Part shown: in pieces, positions 1-10,938 of the stretch
How the letters are laid out: each line of letters starts with the position of its first letter
Numbering within the stretch: position 1 is the first letter of the stretch
The notes under the pieces: model-generated
Told to the model about the DNA's origin: nothing
Seen by the model: only the letters and a program-made list of their open reading frames with translations
Databases searched by the model: none
DNA from: Collybia mongolica
Lineage: Eukaryota; Basidiomycota; Agaricomycetes; Agaricales; Clitocybaceae
DNA: 64,000 nucleotides
Direction of reading: 5' to 3'
Assembly: GCA_013420905.1 (NCBI GenBank)
Contig: JAAXNY010000014.1
Span: forward strand, 372,001-436,000
Made by a program: the position numbers and the translations under genes

Positions 1-679
1 AGAGGTTCCTTAAGGAGAAGGAGACCTATGACTGCGACTGCGGCCTCGGAAAGGAGACCGTAGAACATGTATTCCGGTACTGTCCGCTTTACCAGCGGAA
101 AACCCGGCCCGGGAGAGAGCTGACTCTTGTATGGGTCAGCAATTTCCTCCACGACAACCCGGCGGCCTTTGGGGTTTTCCGGGAACCCTGTTTAGAGTAG
201 GGTGGGTGTACCGGGAGGTAAGTAGGTACTTGCTGAGGGGTAGCCGCGACACCGAGGCATCAGTCTCGGGCTTCGGCCCGGGATGAGTGGTCATGCATGG
301 CCTCGGCCTCTCCGGACTAAGTCGATCTCCTCTTGAGGAGGTCTCCAGGGGATGAGCCCCCCCGGGGAACCTGTCGGCAGGGGTGGCCGCACTTAAGCTT
401 ATTTACCAAGCGGATTGAGAGGCGCGGGGGGCGTGCCCCCCTGCTACGACGCCTGCTCTCGTTTCCCGAAAGGGACTATTTTACGGCCCCTCACGAGGGG
501 GCTCACTCAGGGAGCGCTTCCAACCGGGAACGGGCGGGGCAATCCAGACCTGCCTCATATGACGGCCTATAATGGACATATCTCGACTCGGCTTGATACA
601 ATTACGGTTACACGTGACCGCTTCTGTACTTTTGTATTGCGGTATATAAAAACGTTGAAGGAAAAAAAAAAAAAAAAAA
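1..679 (+). mobile_element. 3' end of a LINE (non-LTR) retrotransposon with poly(A) tail
   Basis: The window opens inside the last coding segment of a LINE. The reading frame is followed by about 460 bases of untranslated sequence and a run of 18 adenines at 662-679. A coding end, a 3' UTR and a poly(A) tail on the same strand are the signature of target-primed reverse transcription. The 5' part lies outside the window, so completeness, clade (Tad1- or L1-like) and target-site duplication cannot be judged. Confidence 0.8.
3..200 (+). CDS. C-terminal fragment of LINE reverse transcriptase polyprotein
   Basis: An open frame runs in from the left edge and ends at the TAG at 198-200, giving the last 65 residues. 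It contains a cysteine/histidine cluster, CDCGLGKETVEHVFRYCPLY (pattern CxC-x7-H-x4-C), which is the zinc-knuckle-like tail after the RT/RNase H region in many fungal and plant LINE polyproteins. The end of the protein (about 30 residues rich in F, N and A) shows no further motif. No start codon is expected because the protein is cut by the window edge. The assignment rests on this Cys/His signature plus the downstream poly(A) tail; activity cannot be assessed. Confidence 0.75.
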   Translation, partial: RFLKEKETYDCDCGLGKETVEHVFRYCPLYQRKTRPGRELTLVWVSNFLHDNPAAFGVFREPCLE

Positions 680-853
680 GATTCTGTAGCTAGAAATGCC
701 CGCCTTGCCCAACGGTTATGAACGCCAAACATATTACGTAATGTTCGTGCCTGTACGCGTTCGAACCTAGTCGGATGCAAGTTTTTCACCACCGTTATGT
801 CATGTTATTAATAACAAATAGTATATATAATTTGTGTAAATAAAATTTATATT

Positions 854-1050
854 ACTAAGTCGATTAGTAATCGACTGGCCGCGCGGACTCTGCGAGCTGT
901 CCGTCCGTGCTGGTCCGCGTGTCCGCGTAAAATTACGCGGATTGATGCGGACTCGGCGCGGACACGGATTCTTGTCTGACGGTCCTGCCAAATGAGTCCG
1001 TGTGTCCGCGCGGAGTCCGCACGGAGTCCGCACGGGTTATGTGGCTTAGT
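854..1050. mobile_element. GC-rich fold-back (MITE-like) element built on GCGGACTC motifs
   Basis: About 197 bp with inverted-repeat organisation. It starts ACTAAGTC and ends GGCTTAGT (reverse complement ACTAAGCC). The centre (921-940) is the palindrome TCCGCGTAAAATTACGCGGA, extended outward by imperfectly paired GGTCCGCG/CGCGGAC segments. The left end holds a second perfect palindrome, AGTCGATTA-G-TAATCGACT. The core is much richer in GC than the AT-rich flanks. There is no coding capacity. A non-autonomous fold-back transposon is the simplest reading; no target-site duplication could be fixed. Confidence 0.45.
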
Positions 1051-1365
1051 GTAAAGACCTCCTTAAATCTGATGTTTACTGAAGTCCAATTACACATGGT
1101 AACTTTTTTGTCCACAATACATGATGCACAGGGACATGTCAGCTCTGGATATGTTTATGGACCATACATTAATCTAAGACGATTTAGCTCACTATATGTG
1201 TAAGATGTAATCGGCAGGCAGCATGCCTAATGGGCGTAACGCAAGGGACAAAGGCAGTTATACCTGCGACCCAACCGGGACTATTTGTGAATCCAGCTAA
1301 AAGAAAGTAGCTCATTACGATATTCATGTAACACATGTACGTCTACCAGAACAACAGAAGGATGG

Positions 1366-2694
1366 CTATACCGGCATCGGTTTACTATCCTTCTGAGCTG
1401 AAAACGAACGATCACATATTAGCCCATAACCCGACACAAAAATCGATGGAGTAACCTACCCATCGTGATACGATTTCCCAAGGAAAGCGCAATACCCTGC
1501 GTTTTGCTACAGATGGGGACGTGCCCGATGATAGTCCCTGCTTCTGTCCGCTCGACACTTAGGTTTGCGAGTGCGTCTTCACCTGCACACACACGGGTTA
1601 GAAGACCCTTGATAACATTGGCAAGGATCGCGTACCGAATAGACTGCGCGGCATACATGTTCGCAGATAAGAAGTCACAGTCACCCGATGTCGCGCCCTC
1701 TGGAGTCAAACAAGACCTATTCGTCGCTTTCATCACATGCTTAAGATACTCCCGTGGGTCGCTGAGAACCGTCATTTCAGTGTAAGAACCATCAGGTAGA
1801 GAAAAAACAATACTTACGACATTGGATTATTGACATTGACCCAGTTCTCCCACTCAAACAGGGTCCACATGCTTCGGAACTGCAGCAAAACGTTCAGCAA
1901 GGCGAACACGATCGACAACGAAAGTATATATACCTGAGTTTCATTGCAATACGCAGGCTTGATGTAGTCTATGAAATCAATATGAATATCGTCCAAGATC
2001 AAACACGCCTCGGACATGCTAGGGCCCTCCCACAGGATGCTGCCGAAGATGGCGCCCGTCTCTGCCGACGACACTTGTCTTCGACTCTTTCTTCTCCGCA
2101 GCCCGTTTCTGTTGATACTATGTCAATGCCATAAGAGTTCTGAAAAGCTAGGGACAACCACCTCCTGTGACTCAAGCATCTTTGAGAAAGCAGCCTTGGT
2201 ATCTGTCAAGAAGTCCTCCTGTACAGCTTGCTGTGCCTCAAGTTCGCGCAACGTCTGATTACAGTTCCTGATCCGCTCATTCGAGTCCTGGTCGATCTGT
2301 ACTGCTACGAATTTCGACTGTCCAACCCGGGATGGTTGATGTCATGATCAGCATACCCTATACCCAAGACGACGTTAGCCCCCCCCCCCAAACCACACAT
2401 ATATCGAGGCTGGAAATACATACACGTTCGTTGCTACCACATACGTCGACTTCTCCGCAAACCAGAGGATGAGTTTGGTGAGGGCAGCAGCCAGGACTGC
2501 GCCTGCAAATAAGTTACCACCAAGGATGAGTGCCCGGAGTGGGGGCTCCGCTGCTGCCTTCACAGCATTTGTTGAGGTGGGGGTTGTTGTCTGATATTCG
2601 GTTAGTATTTGTGTTCATTCGTTGTGGAAAAGCTTACATTGAGCTGGAACAGGAGCTCAAGCAGTTCTTCTGCGGCAAAGTTTTGGCTGGACAT
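1366..2694 (-). pseudogene. Coatomer subunit beta (beta-COP) partial pseudogene
   Basis: The minus strand reads as pieces of the C-terminal half of beta-COP, the COPI coat subunit of Golgi-to-ER vesicles. In order: a segment with PPLRALILGGNLFAGAVLAA and ALTKLILWF (2590-2400); VGQSKFVAVQIDQDSNERI (about 2320); ETGAIFGSILWEGPSMSEA, DDIHIDFIDYIKPAYCNE and MWTLFEWENWVNV (2060-1815); DPREYLKHVMKATN; GEDALANLSVERTEAGTI; and the end AQKDSKPMPV. Canonical introns survive (e.g. 2591-2637). It is not functional as read. The N-terminal half is missing, the segment between VVVPS and SSAETG is deleted, one extra base (about 2330) breaks the frame before VGQSKF, and another (about 1655) breaks it in the block after SANMYA. 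A normal beta-COP is about 950 residues. It looks like a truncated duplicate; the intact gene should lie elsewhere. Confidence 0.85.
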
Positions 2695-2933
2695 CGTACT
2701 TCGTTCGCTTGTGGTTCAAGTTAAAAGCAAAGTTGCCGAGGACCATTGCTTCGCCCAATTGGGAAATGCACAGCCACAACGATTCATCAGATTAAGGAAA
2801 ACCACATTTCACGAGACCTGCAGGCCGGCTTGCTGCTATAGGGAGCCGCTTTGACGGAAAGCGCCCCCAGTTTAGCTTTGTCTTCGGGCTTGAAGATACA
2901 CTCTTGACTTTCCTTCCAAAAACATTGGGAGGG

Positions 2934-5900
2934 CGAATCCGAGTCGGGGTCAGCCCTGACCACGGAATGTCCACGCTTCGTTGATGGCCCAACGCCTTCC
3001 AAGTCCGCATCCAACCTCATGCTTGTGCACCGTTAAATAGAAGGCATCACAGACACTCAAGGAACAACCATAATACAACAAATCAAGTAAGTGCTCCAAT
3101 ATCCACTTGTTCGGCCCCAACCCTCCAAACTATCGCTAGAACGTCTTGCCTTTATCTGCCCACCAAAGAAAGTAGGACTCTTTCTAGGAATTCTATACCG
3201 TTCGGTTTTATAAAACAACGTACTCGACCAAATCCACAAGTTACACACCCTTCAGTACGACTGGCCGCATGGAGTGGCCAAGCTCTTCGCAATCTCTCCC
3301 CTTTAAACATCCCTGTGTGTCGATTCAGATTGTGAAAACTGTCGAAAAAAGGCCTAGAACCCCTCCGAATACGATAACGCATGAATATACTTCTACTTCA
3401 AGCCATTGCACAACATCTTATCAGTCCATCGATGACACCTTCATGAATCCACTGTAAGTACTGTCCATTGTATTTGATGTGGATCATTTATTTGGACTAA
3501 CATTCGTTCGCTCAGAGCAAATAGCGCCGCACCGATGATTGCATATGACGTTGAAAAGAATGAAAAGTCGGGAGTCCATGAAATGCTCGACTTCCTCTTG
3601 AGCCAGTGCGCCACGAAGTATAACGATTCAGTCACGCAGCAGCATCATAAAAGTACTCATCTCTCTGAAGTCCTGAATGCGGTGATACCAATATGCAACA
3701 ATGACGAAACCTTAGCCGACGTCAAAGAATAGTACGTGTATCGATGACTGAGATATTGATTATATGGTTGAGAACGACCTTAGCTGTAAGGAGGTTGGCG
3801 TCGAACAAGATCGCTATGCCCCTTTTGTGAAGCTTTGTAACAATATACTGCAGAAGACGATTGGTGTGCCGTTCCTTGGGTTGCGCGAACCGTCTTTGGA
3901 GATTTTATTCCACCATAACGGCATGGCCACCAGTCCGAATCCGGGCGAGGGGGGCGCTGAACTGTGCGCAGCGAAGGAAAAGGGTTCCGATGAAGAAAGA
4001 GATATCTCTTCTGAAGATTTTGCTATGACCTCAGCGTTGGAAGAATGTCGCCAGAGCTTTTCTTGGGGAAACTTTCTTGCTGTTGCTGAACTCAAACTGC
4101 GGCTTAAAACTTGCAACAATCCCCCAGAGCAGTATGGCGCAACGCTGGCAGAGAAAATTCGGCACATAGACGATATTCGTGGGCCCTTGCGTGCTGTCTC
4201 TGCGGATGAGGCCCCTCAGTCACCCGCAAATAAGGAGATTACACCAAAACCCATACCCATATTGAGACCAAGGGAACGACGAGAAAAAATGCAGAAGGAA
4301 GCTCAAGGTGCATGTTCCGACTGGCTCATTCCGGCCCAAATAATATTTCTAACTCACGCAATGTAGAACTTCAACGAATCAAGCATACGAATGGAGAAAG
4401 CCCAATAGAGCGTAGTCAAAGTATCACAAAGAGCGAGGCAGAGCCAAAGAAAACGACAACATCGCAGGTATTCGTCCAGGCCCAGCAGGCGCCAGTGGAT
4501 GATAACGCAACAATGGATACTGTACTTCCGCTTGTGCAAAATGCCATGTACGGAGCGGAGATGCTATGTCAAGGACCTTATGCTTCTCATGCCATCATAT
4601 TATTGATCCTCGGTACGTTGTGACTCTCTTCCCGATGTCCACGACTGATCAGGAAGCAGATGATGTGGCTTGGATCTGGTGGTTCGACCGCCAGGGCGCG
4701 ATACAATCCGCAGGCATTAACTTTGTTCAGGATCTCCCATACTTTGCAGCACTCCTCGTTGCCTTCCAAAGGTTTGACCTTCGAGCTTGGGGATCCGTAG
4801 ATGAATGGCTGCCGTACGAAATTTGTGGTGAAACTCAGTTTGATGTGGCCTTTCCTGAAGAAGAGCTGGTAGTTTCTGTGAACGGAAAAGCAGACCTCTA
4901 CGAGCGTTATAGCCTTACAGGTCGTTGCACACGGGTCTACTCTGCCACCGGAGCCGTGGGAGATACTTGGCAACCACTTTCGACAAACCGTCAGATCGGC
5001 GAAGATCTCCACAACAAGGATCTAGCATTGAAGATTTATTGGCCTGAAGAGTCGCGTCCAAACGAGGCGGAGATACTTGGAAAAGCTCATGCTCTTGCAA
5101 AATCGGAAGATGCCATTCGCGACCATATTCCCGAACTTCTCGCGTCCCGTGACCTCGTTTATTCCACTGGTACTATTAGAAAGCGGCTGGGGCTTGAGCG
5201 TGCTGAGGGGACGCACAGTCAATCTCGAGTTCTTCGCTCATTACTTTTCAAGGAACTACAACCACTTCATCCAGACAAATTGCCAATGGATGATTTCATG
5301 CGTGGTTGGAAGCAGTGTTTGATATGTAAGCTACAAGCACCTAGTCCGTCGTCTTCTGTTGATATGGTACCCAGGTCATTTCTACCTGTGGGATGGCGGC
5401 ATCGAACATGGAGACATCAGTCTCGGCAATCTGATGTGGGATCCCGACAAGAACAACGGCGTCCTGTATGACTTTGATCTTGCGACTCTTCGGGATAACC
5501 CCAATCAATGGGACCGGAAGGGCATGGGCACTGTGCCTTTTATGGCCATTGACCTTTTGACAAAGGAATATTTCGATGGGAAAGTAGCGCGGCTTTATCG
5601 CCACGACGTCGAATCGTTCGTATGGATCCTCATATGGGCTTATATGCGACACGGTCAGAAAATGAATAAGCGGCTATGGCACACGTCAGATTATGATACA
5701 TGCCACAACAGCAAGTGGTATTTCGTTTGGTGGGGGTATGAGGAAACAGGGCTTGAGCAGAACGATCTCTGGCGCCTTGTCGTTGCTCTGGTTGGTTGGG
5801 TCCGTTTGGTAAATGGAGTGTCTGCAAAGGACTCTCAGCGGGGCGAGCTGCCAAGGGAAAAGGTTTTTGAGGAAGTTTTGAAAATCGTCGTCGACAACTG

Positions 5901-6045
5901 GGCATGGAACTAGGCTTGTAAGACGCAGTATTTTCTTTTTCAATACCTGACGAATTCCATTTAATTATGTGACTCTCGTTAATCCTCTGTGTTGAAAATT
6001 AGTTACTCGTTGTCGCCCGTAATATAACGGTGACGACCTTGAACA
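2934..6045. repeat. Tandem duplication, copy 1 (intact FunK1 kinase plus flanks)
   Basis: The unit begins at a shared block reading GAGTCGGGGTC-A/G-GCCCTGACC (2938 and 6054). It includes about 330 bp of upstream sequence, the kinase gene and its 3' flank. Copy 2 follows directly at about 6046-8000. Matching sequence outside the coding region on both sides shows a segmental tandem duplication rather than retroposition. Confidence 0.8.
3269..5913 (+). CDS. Fungal-type protein kinase (FunK1 family), apparently intact
   Basis: Six exons (3269-3453, 3516-3731, 3784-4307, 4367-4612, 4660-5325, 5375-5913) splice in frame to 791 residues. All introns are GT-AG and 47-62 nt. FunK1 kinases are a mushroom-expanded branch of the protein kinase fold; substrates are mostly unknown. 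Visible marks: AWIWWFDRQGAIQS and GINFVQDLPYFAALLVAFQRF (about 393-430), the lysine-containing strand LALKIYW, RPNEAEILGKAH, the catalytic loop [11 protein letters not shown] (about 623; HGD in place of HRD), DFDLATL in place of DFG, and MGTVPFMAIDLL followed by RHDVESFVWILIW. The start was chosen because the decayed tandem copy has the same ATG context. No signal peptide or membrane segment is seen. Family assignment is firm; kinase activity is inferred. Confidence 0.85.
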
Positions 6046-8000
6046 GGAATTCGAGTCGGGGTCGGCCCTGACCACGGAATGTCCAACCTCATACTTGTGC
6101 ACCGCCAAACAGGCATATCACAAGGAAGAACCCTATAGAAAGCATCACAGATACTCAAGGAACACCTATAATTTAACAAACCAAGTGTGTGCTCCAATAT
6201 CCACTTGTTTGGTCCTAATTTTTCAAACTAATGTTAGAAGATCTCGCCTTTATCCGCCCACCGGACAAAGTAGAACCGACTTCAGCTCTTCTTTCCGGGG
6301 GTTCTATACCGTTTGGTTTTATAGTACAACGTACCCGATCAAGTCCACAAGTTACACGCCCTTCAGTACGACTGGCCGCATGGAGTGGCCAAGCTCTTCG
6401 CAATCTCTCCCCTTCAAATATCCCCGCGTGTCGATTCAGATATTGAAACCTGTCGAACCGAGGCCTCGATCTCCTCCGAACACAACGACGCATGAATATA
6501 TTCCTACCTCAAATCATCGTGGATCGTCCTATCAGTCCGTCAGTGACACCTTCATGAATCCACTGTAAGTACTGTCCGTCAGATTTGATGTGGATCATTC
6601 ATTTGGACTTACATTTGATCGCTCGGAGGAAATAGCGCCGTACCGACGATTGTCTATGACGTCGACAAGAATGAAAAGTCGGGTGTCCATGAAATGCTCG
6701 ACTTCCTTTTGAGCCAGTACGCCACAAAGTATAACGATTCTGTCACGCAGCAGCATCGTAAAAATACTCATCTCTCTGAAGTTCTGAACGCTGTAATTCC
6801 AATTTGCAACAATGACGAAACTATAGCCGACGTCAAAGAATAGTAAAGAATTATTACCACACGACACCCACGACATTACCCAATTTAATGTGGAATTTAG
6901 TACGGAAGAGTTGGTAGTTTCCGCGGTGCCTCAAGCACACCTCTATCGACGTTACAGTCCCACAGGTCGTTGTCCGTGGGTTTACACCGCGGTCGGAGCC
7001 TTGGATCGCCATCACAACCGCTCTAGACGAACCCCCTCGTTCAGATGGGTTCGGGATCTAAGCCTCTGGCATTGAAGATATACTGGCCCGAAGAGTCTCG
7101 TCCAAACGAGGCAAAGATACTGGAAAGAGCTCATATACTTGGAAAATCAAAAGACGCCATTCGCAATCATATTCCCGAACTGCTCGCTTCCCGTGACCTC
7201 GTTTACTCCACGAATACCATCAGAGACTGGCTGCGGCTTGAGCGTACTGAGGGGACACACAGCCCATCTCGAGTTCTCCGCATCTTACTTTTCAAAAAGC
7301 ATGCAACGGCTGGATCCAGAAAAATTGACGATGGATGATTTCATACGTGGTTGGAAACAGTGTTTCATATCTAAGCTGCAAGTATCTAGTTCGTTGCTTT
7401 CCATTAATATGGTCCCCCGGTCATTTCTATCTATGGCTGGCGACATCGAACATGGAGACATCAGTCTCGGCAATCTGATGTGGGATCCCGACAACAACAA
7501 CGGCGTCCTGTATGACTTTGATCTTGCGACTCTTCGGGATAACCCCAATCAATGGGACCAGGAGGGCATGGGCACTGTGCCTCATATGAACTTATACGTG
7601 ACACGGTCAGGAAATGAATGAGCGGCTATGACCACGTCAGATTACAATACATGCCACAACAGCAAGTGGTGTTTCATTTGGTGGAGGTATACGGAAACAG
7701 GGCTTGAGCAGAACGATTTTTCTGACGCCTTGTTGTTGCTCTGATTGGTTGGGTCCGCTTGGTAAACGGAGTCCCTGTGAAGGACTCTCAGCGGGGCGAG
7801 CTGCCAAGGGAAAAGGTTTTTGAGGAAATTCTGAAAATCGTCGTCGACAACTGGGCATGGAACTAGGCTGGTGAGACGCGGCATTTTTTTTATTCGATAC
7901 CTAACCACTTCTACCTCGTCTTGCGACTCATTCCTGCGTTAAAAAATAGCTGCTTGTTGTCGTCTGTAAATGTGTAATATAACATCTGAATATCATTGAT
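6046..8000. repeat. Tandem duplication, copy 2 (decayed FunK1 plus flanks)
   Basis: Second copy of the unit at 2934-6045, about 1.1 kb shorter because of an internal deletion in the kinase gene. Upstream (6046-6379) and downstream (7867-8000, e.g. GCTTGTTGTCGTCTGTAA against ACTCGTTGTCGCCCGTAA) flanks still align with copy 1. Confidence 0.75.
6380..7866 (+). pseudogene. FunK1 kinase pseudogene (tandem copy 2)
   Basis: This copy follows the neighbouring kinase from the same ATG. Exon 1 (6380 to about 6565) and exon 2 (NEKSGVHEMLDFLLSQ to TIADVKE) are recognisable. The donor after exon 2 has become AGTAAAG, and about 1.1 kb including the WIWWFDRQG block is deleted; similarity resumes at 6880. 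The last intron has lost both splice sites: ATATGTAAG became ATATCTAAG (about 7370) and ACCCAG became CCCCGG (about 7416). The catalytic loop [11 protein letters not shown] and DFDLATL are intact at the sequence level (about 7450-7530), but the frame breaks after MGTVPHM. The last stretch up to the TAG at about 7866 survives only as homology. No functional kinase can be made. Confidence 0.85.
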
Positions 8001-9785
8001 GCGTCAGCAATCTACGCAAGTGGAATGAAGACGGATATGGTGCCAAGTTCTGCTTTACCTTGGTTATAACTCTCATATATCAGGTCTGGTCCCCGACCGG
8101 GCCCTACCCAAAAAAAAATCAGGAAAACGGGCCTGAAACCCGTTCGTGTGTTTGATGACGTGGCGAGATGTGCGTGCAGGCCTAAAAGAAACCTCACAGA
8201 TCCTACTCAAATGCCCTTCAAGCGCCCTTTTAGACACTTTACGGTAGAGTAATCTTGATGGAGTTCGCTTTCCCTACGGGCCTTAGTTGACACAGTTCTG
8301 TCGCGTGAGGAAACAACCGCTCACTCCCACATCATTCTGGTATGGATGTTGAGTTTTGACGCCCGTCGGGCTTTCAGAATACCCATCCAAGGAAAGGAAA
8401 AGTCAACACTACGCTCCCCGGATATGGCACCATCCCAATTCCGCAGCACCCGGGCATCATATGGCGCGGACGCTAAGTCCTCCCGTATCACGCTTGATGG
8501 AGTTTACAGATACCACACAGGACTGTTCATAGGTATTGTATTGTGGTGACTGTAAAGGGGCACTCTGAGGCGAGACGTGAATATGATACATTTTGACCGT
8601 TCGCTGGGGGTTGCAAGAGGTGGAAATGTGAGGGAAGGAACGCGTGTTACTCATTTCGGTCTATGTCCCTCCCCACCTTGGTGCGGTGGGGTTGGCTAGC
8701 AAATACGGTTAGAGCGGGAGATTTGCGAGATCCAAGTTGCCCTAAGAATCAGAACGATGAGGATGAGACATAGACCCACAAACCACAACTCACCTTGTAG
8801 TATATGCATACCACCAACGATATATTTCTCCACCATAGCTTTATCACCATACAAAAAAACAATGTTTGGCTTTACCTAACCGGTCAATTTTAAGTGCCTG
8901 AGAAGTTATTCAAGAACCGTAAACAATCAGGATGAGACGAAAGGGCACAGCAAACACGTCCACTGACCAGTTCACCACTTCAGCAATAAGTACTCAACAC
9001 CAAAGCAAGGTGTACATGTACACGTATCGCTCGACCAACAATACCGCATAATCCGACAAAAAAAAGTCCGAAATCACGGTACCGCGATGAGTCCCACCCC
9101 CACCCCCACAAAGATCCCCAAGCCGCCCGGAAAGCGCTCAACACGACCAAGCCGTGCACGGGCCGCCCCCGCTTGATCAAAGCCACGCGGGACGGCGATC
9201 AATCGCGGGCCCACTCCCCTGGGCCGATCGACATATCCCCAGCCGAAGGATCTCTTCCCCCAATCGGGGCAATACGGCAATCCCCGCAAGCTCAGATGCG
9301 AGGGACTGGGACGGCGGATGCTATGTATGCGTTTAATTTCCGGAAAGTGCGACATCCGAATACCGTCTATCGATTCGTGGTACTCACGCTCGCTAGGGCG
9401 AAAGGGCTGGGCTGGGGTAGAATCTAGAAGTGATAGCTTCGAATTCGTTGCCTTGCCAGTGATAAGTCCGCGATATGTGGTTTTCCTTCCAAGCACGTCC
9501 TCCGAAACGTTCCAGAACGACCCAAACCATGACACTGACACTGACACGCCTGGAGCTCAGAAGGCAAGCCGCCGAACCTAACCCATGGCCAGCCAATCCC
9601 ACGGCCAGAAGGGAATCGAAAGCAGGCTTTTTTAACCAAAACCGCCTAGAAAGACTCCGGAGCGAACCCGAAAAAAAACTGGAGGGCTGATGCAAATCCA
9701 CACAACATAGCCTGGAAGTTTCTGTCGGCGGAAAAAAAAAAAACAAAAGACATTGCGGGATTTAAACAGGACCCAAAAAAAAACC
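7867..9785. other. Gene-poor stretch after the FunK1 pair
   Basis: No gene is recognised here. The first 130 bases are the end of tandem copy 2. Around 8673-8695 there is a hairpin, CCCCACC-loop-GGTGGGG. Open frames at 9074-9547 (minus) and 9393-9746 (minus) are proline/arginine-rich, lack motifs and overlap others, so they are not called. Confidence 0.5.
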
Positions 9786-10067
9786 GAGGCTAATGACCGT
9801 AGCCGAGTGTTCAGGGCAAACAGCAATGCAATAACGGGACAAAGAAACACGTACACTTGCGGGGAAGGGGAGACGCTGAGTTGAACACGTGGAGCCGGCG
9901 AAGCGACGGGTCCGCTGATCGTTAAACGAGGCTAATGACCGTATACGTAGCCGAGCGTTCAGGGTAAACAGCAATGCAATAAACAAGACTCAAGAAAACA
10001 CGTACAACTTGCGGGGGGTGGGGGGGGGGGAGACGCTGAGTTGGACGCGTGGAGCCGGCGAAGCGAC
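9786..10067. repeat. Direct tandem repeat, two units of about 140 bp
   Basis: Unit 1 (9786-9910) and unit 2 (9928-10067) both run from GAGGCTAATGACCGTA through AACAGCAATGCAATAA, CACGTACA and ACTTGCGGGG to GTGGAGCCGGCGAAGCGACG. They differ by small indels and a G tract expanded in unit 2 (10013-10030). No coding capacity is conserved between the units. Confidence 0.85.
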
Positions 10068-10938
10068 GCCTGTGGACCCGACTTCATGTAATTACAAGTC
10101 CATCGGTCAGCGGGTCCGACCCACAAAAGGCAAAGGGGAGATCTGCAGGTGGGAGTGGCTTCTACCGCGAACGTCAAGGCTTGGGTCGTGTGAGAATCCC
10201 CCTGGGGGGGGGGGCCGCGCGATTGGGACATGGGGGGGTGGGGTGATAGCACGAAAGTACGCTGGGGGCTTGCGGGAACGGGCGTGGCGTTGGGTCGTCT
10301 GTGAGTCGTCCGCCGGGATGAAATACGCCTCAGCCTGTAACAGGCAGTACCGGTTGCAGCGGGGGCACCAAGGGCCCCCTTGCGGTATCGCGGTATTGGG
10401 GAATTCGATTCCGCCCGCCAACCAGGTTTATCTATCTGAGTTTGCTGCTGTCTTGCCTTGCCTTGCCGTGTTCGTAAGTTCTTCTGTATTCTGGTATTCT
10501 GTATTCTGTTTTGTATATGTATTCAACCATTCACATGCACATGCACACTGGGGTCTGGATGGGGGTAGTGGCGTCTGAAGTGAGGCGTCCGGGAATCGAT
10601 TTGATGGGGGAGTGGGAGAACCCGAGGTTGCAACTCAGCGAACGATGGGCGTGGGGGGTGGGGTGGGGCGGGCGTAGGCGATTCGGTGCTGGGATTGTAA
10701 TATGTAATATGTATGTATAATGTTCACGGTTTGTGGAGATCGTTCACCTGCTGGGGTTTGTTTTCTTCTTTTCTTTTTTTTCTTTTTCACACTGGCGGGG
10801 GTTGGGGGGGGGGTGGGATGACAGATGACATGGAGGTTTGCAATATTAATTGAAGTGTGGTGGTGTACATGTACATGTGAAGAAGAGGAAGTTCCGTCCT
10901 GTGTCCTGTGTCTTAGATTAAGGTAAGGCGTGTGTTCC
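10068..10938. other. G-rich low-complexity intergenic stretch
   Basis: This stretch holds G runs (10201-10213, 10800-10813), CTTGCCTTGCC and ATTCTGTATTCTG short repeats around 10452-10510, and TACATGTACATGTG at about 10865. No gene or RNA is recognised; the open frames are low-complexity. Confidence 0.5.

Noticed and set aside
700..785. tRNA-like sequence after the LINE poly(A) tail (TTGCCCAACGGTTA and GTTCGAACC boxes)
   Set aside because: The A- and B-box-like words are at plausible spacing, but acceptor, T and anticodon stems do not pair, so no tRNA can be supported.
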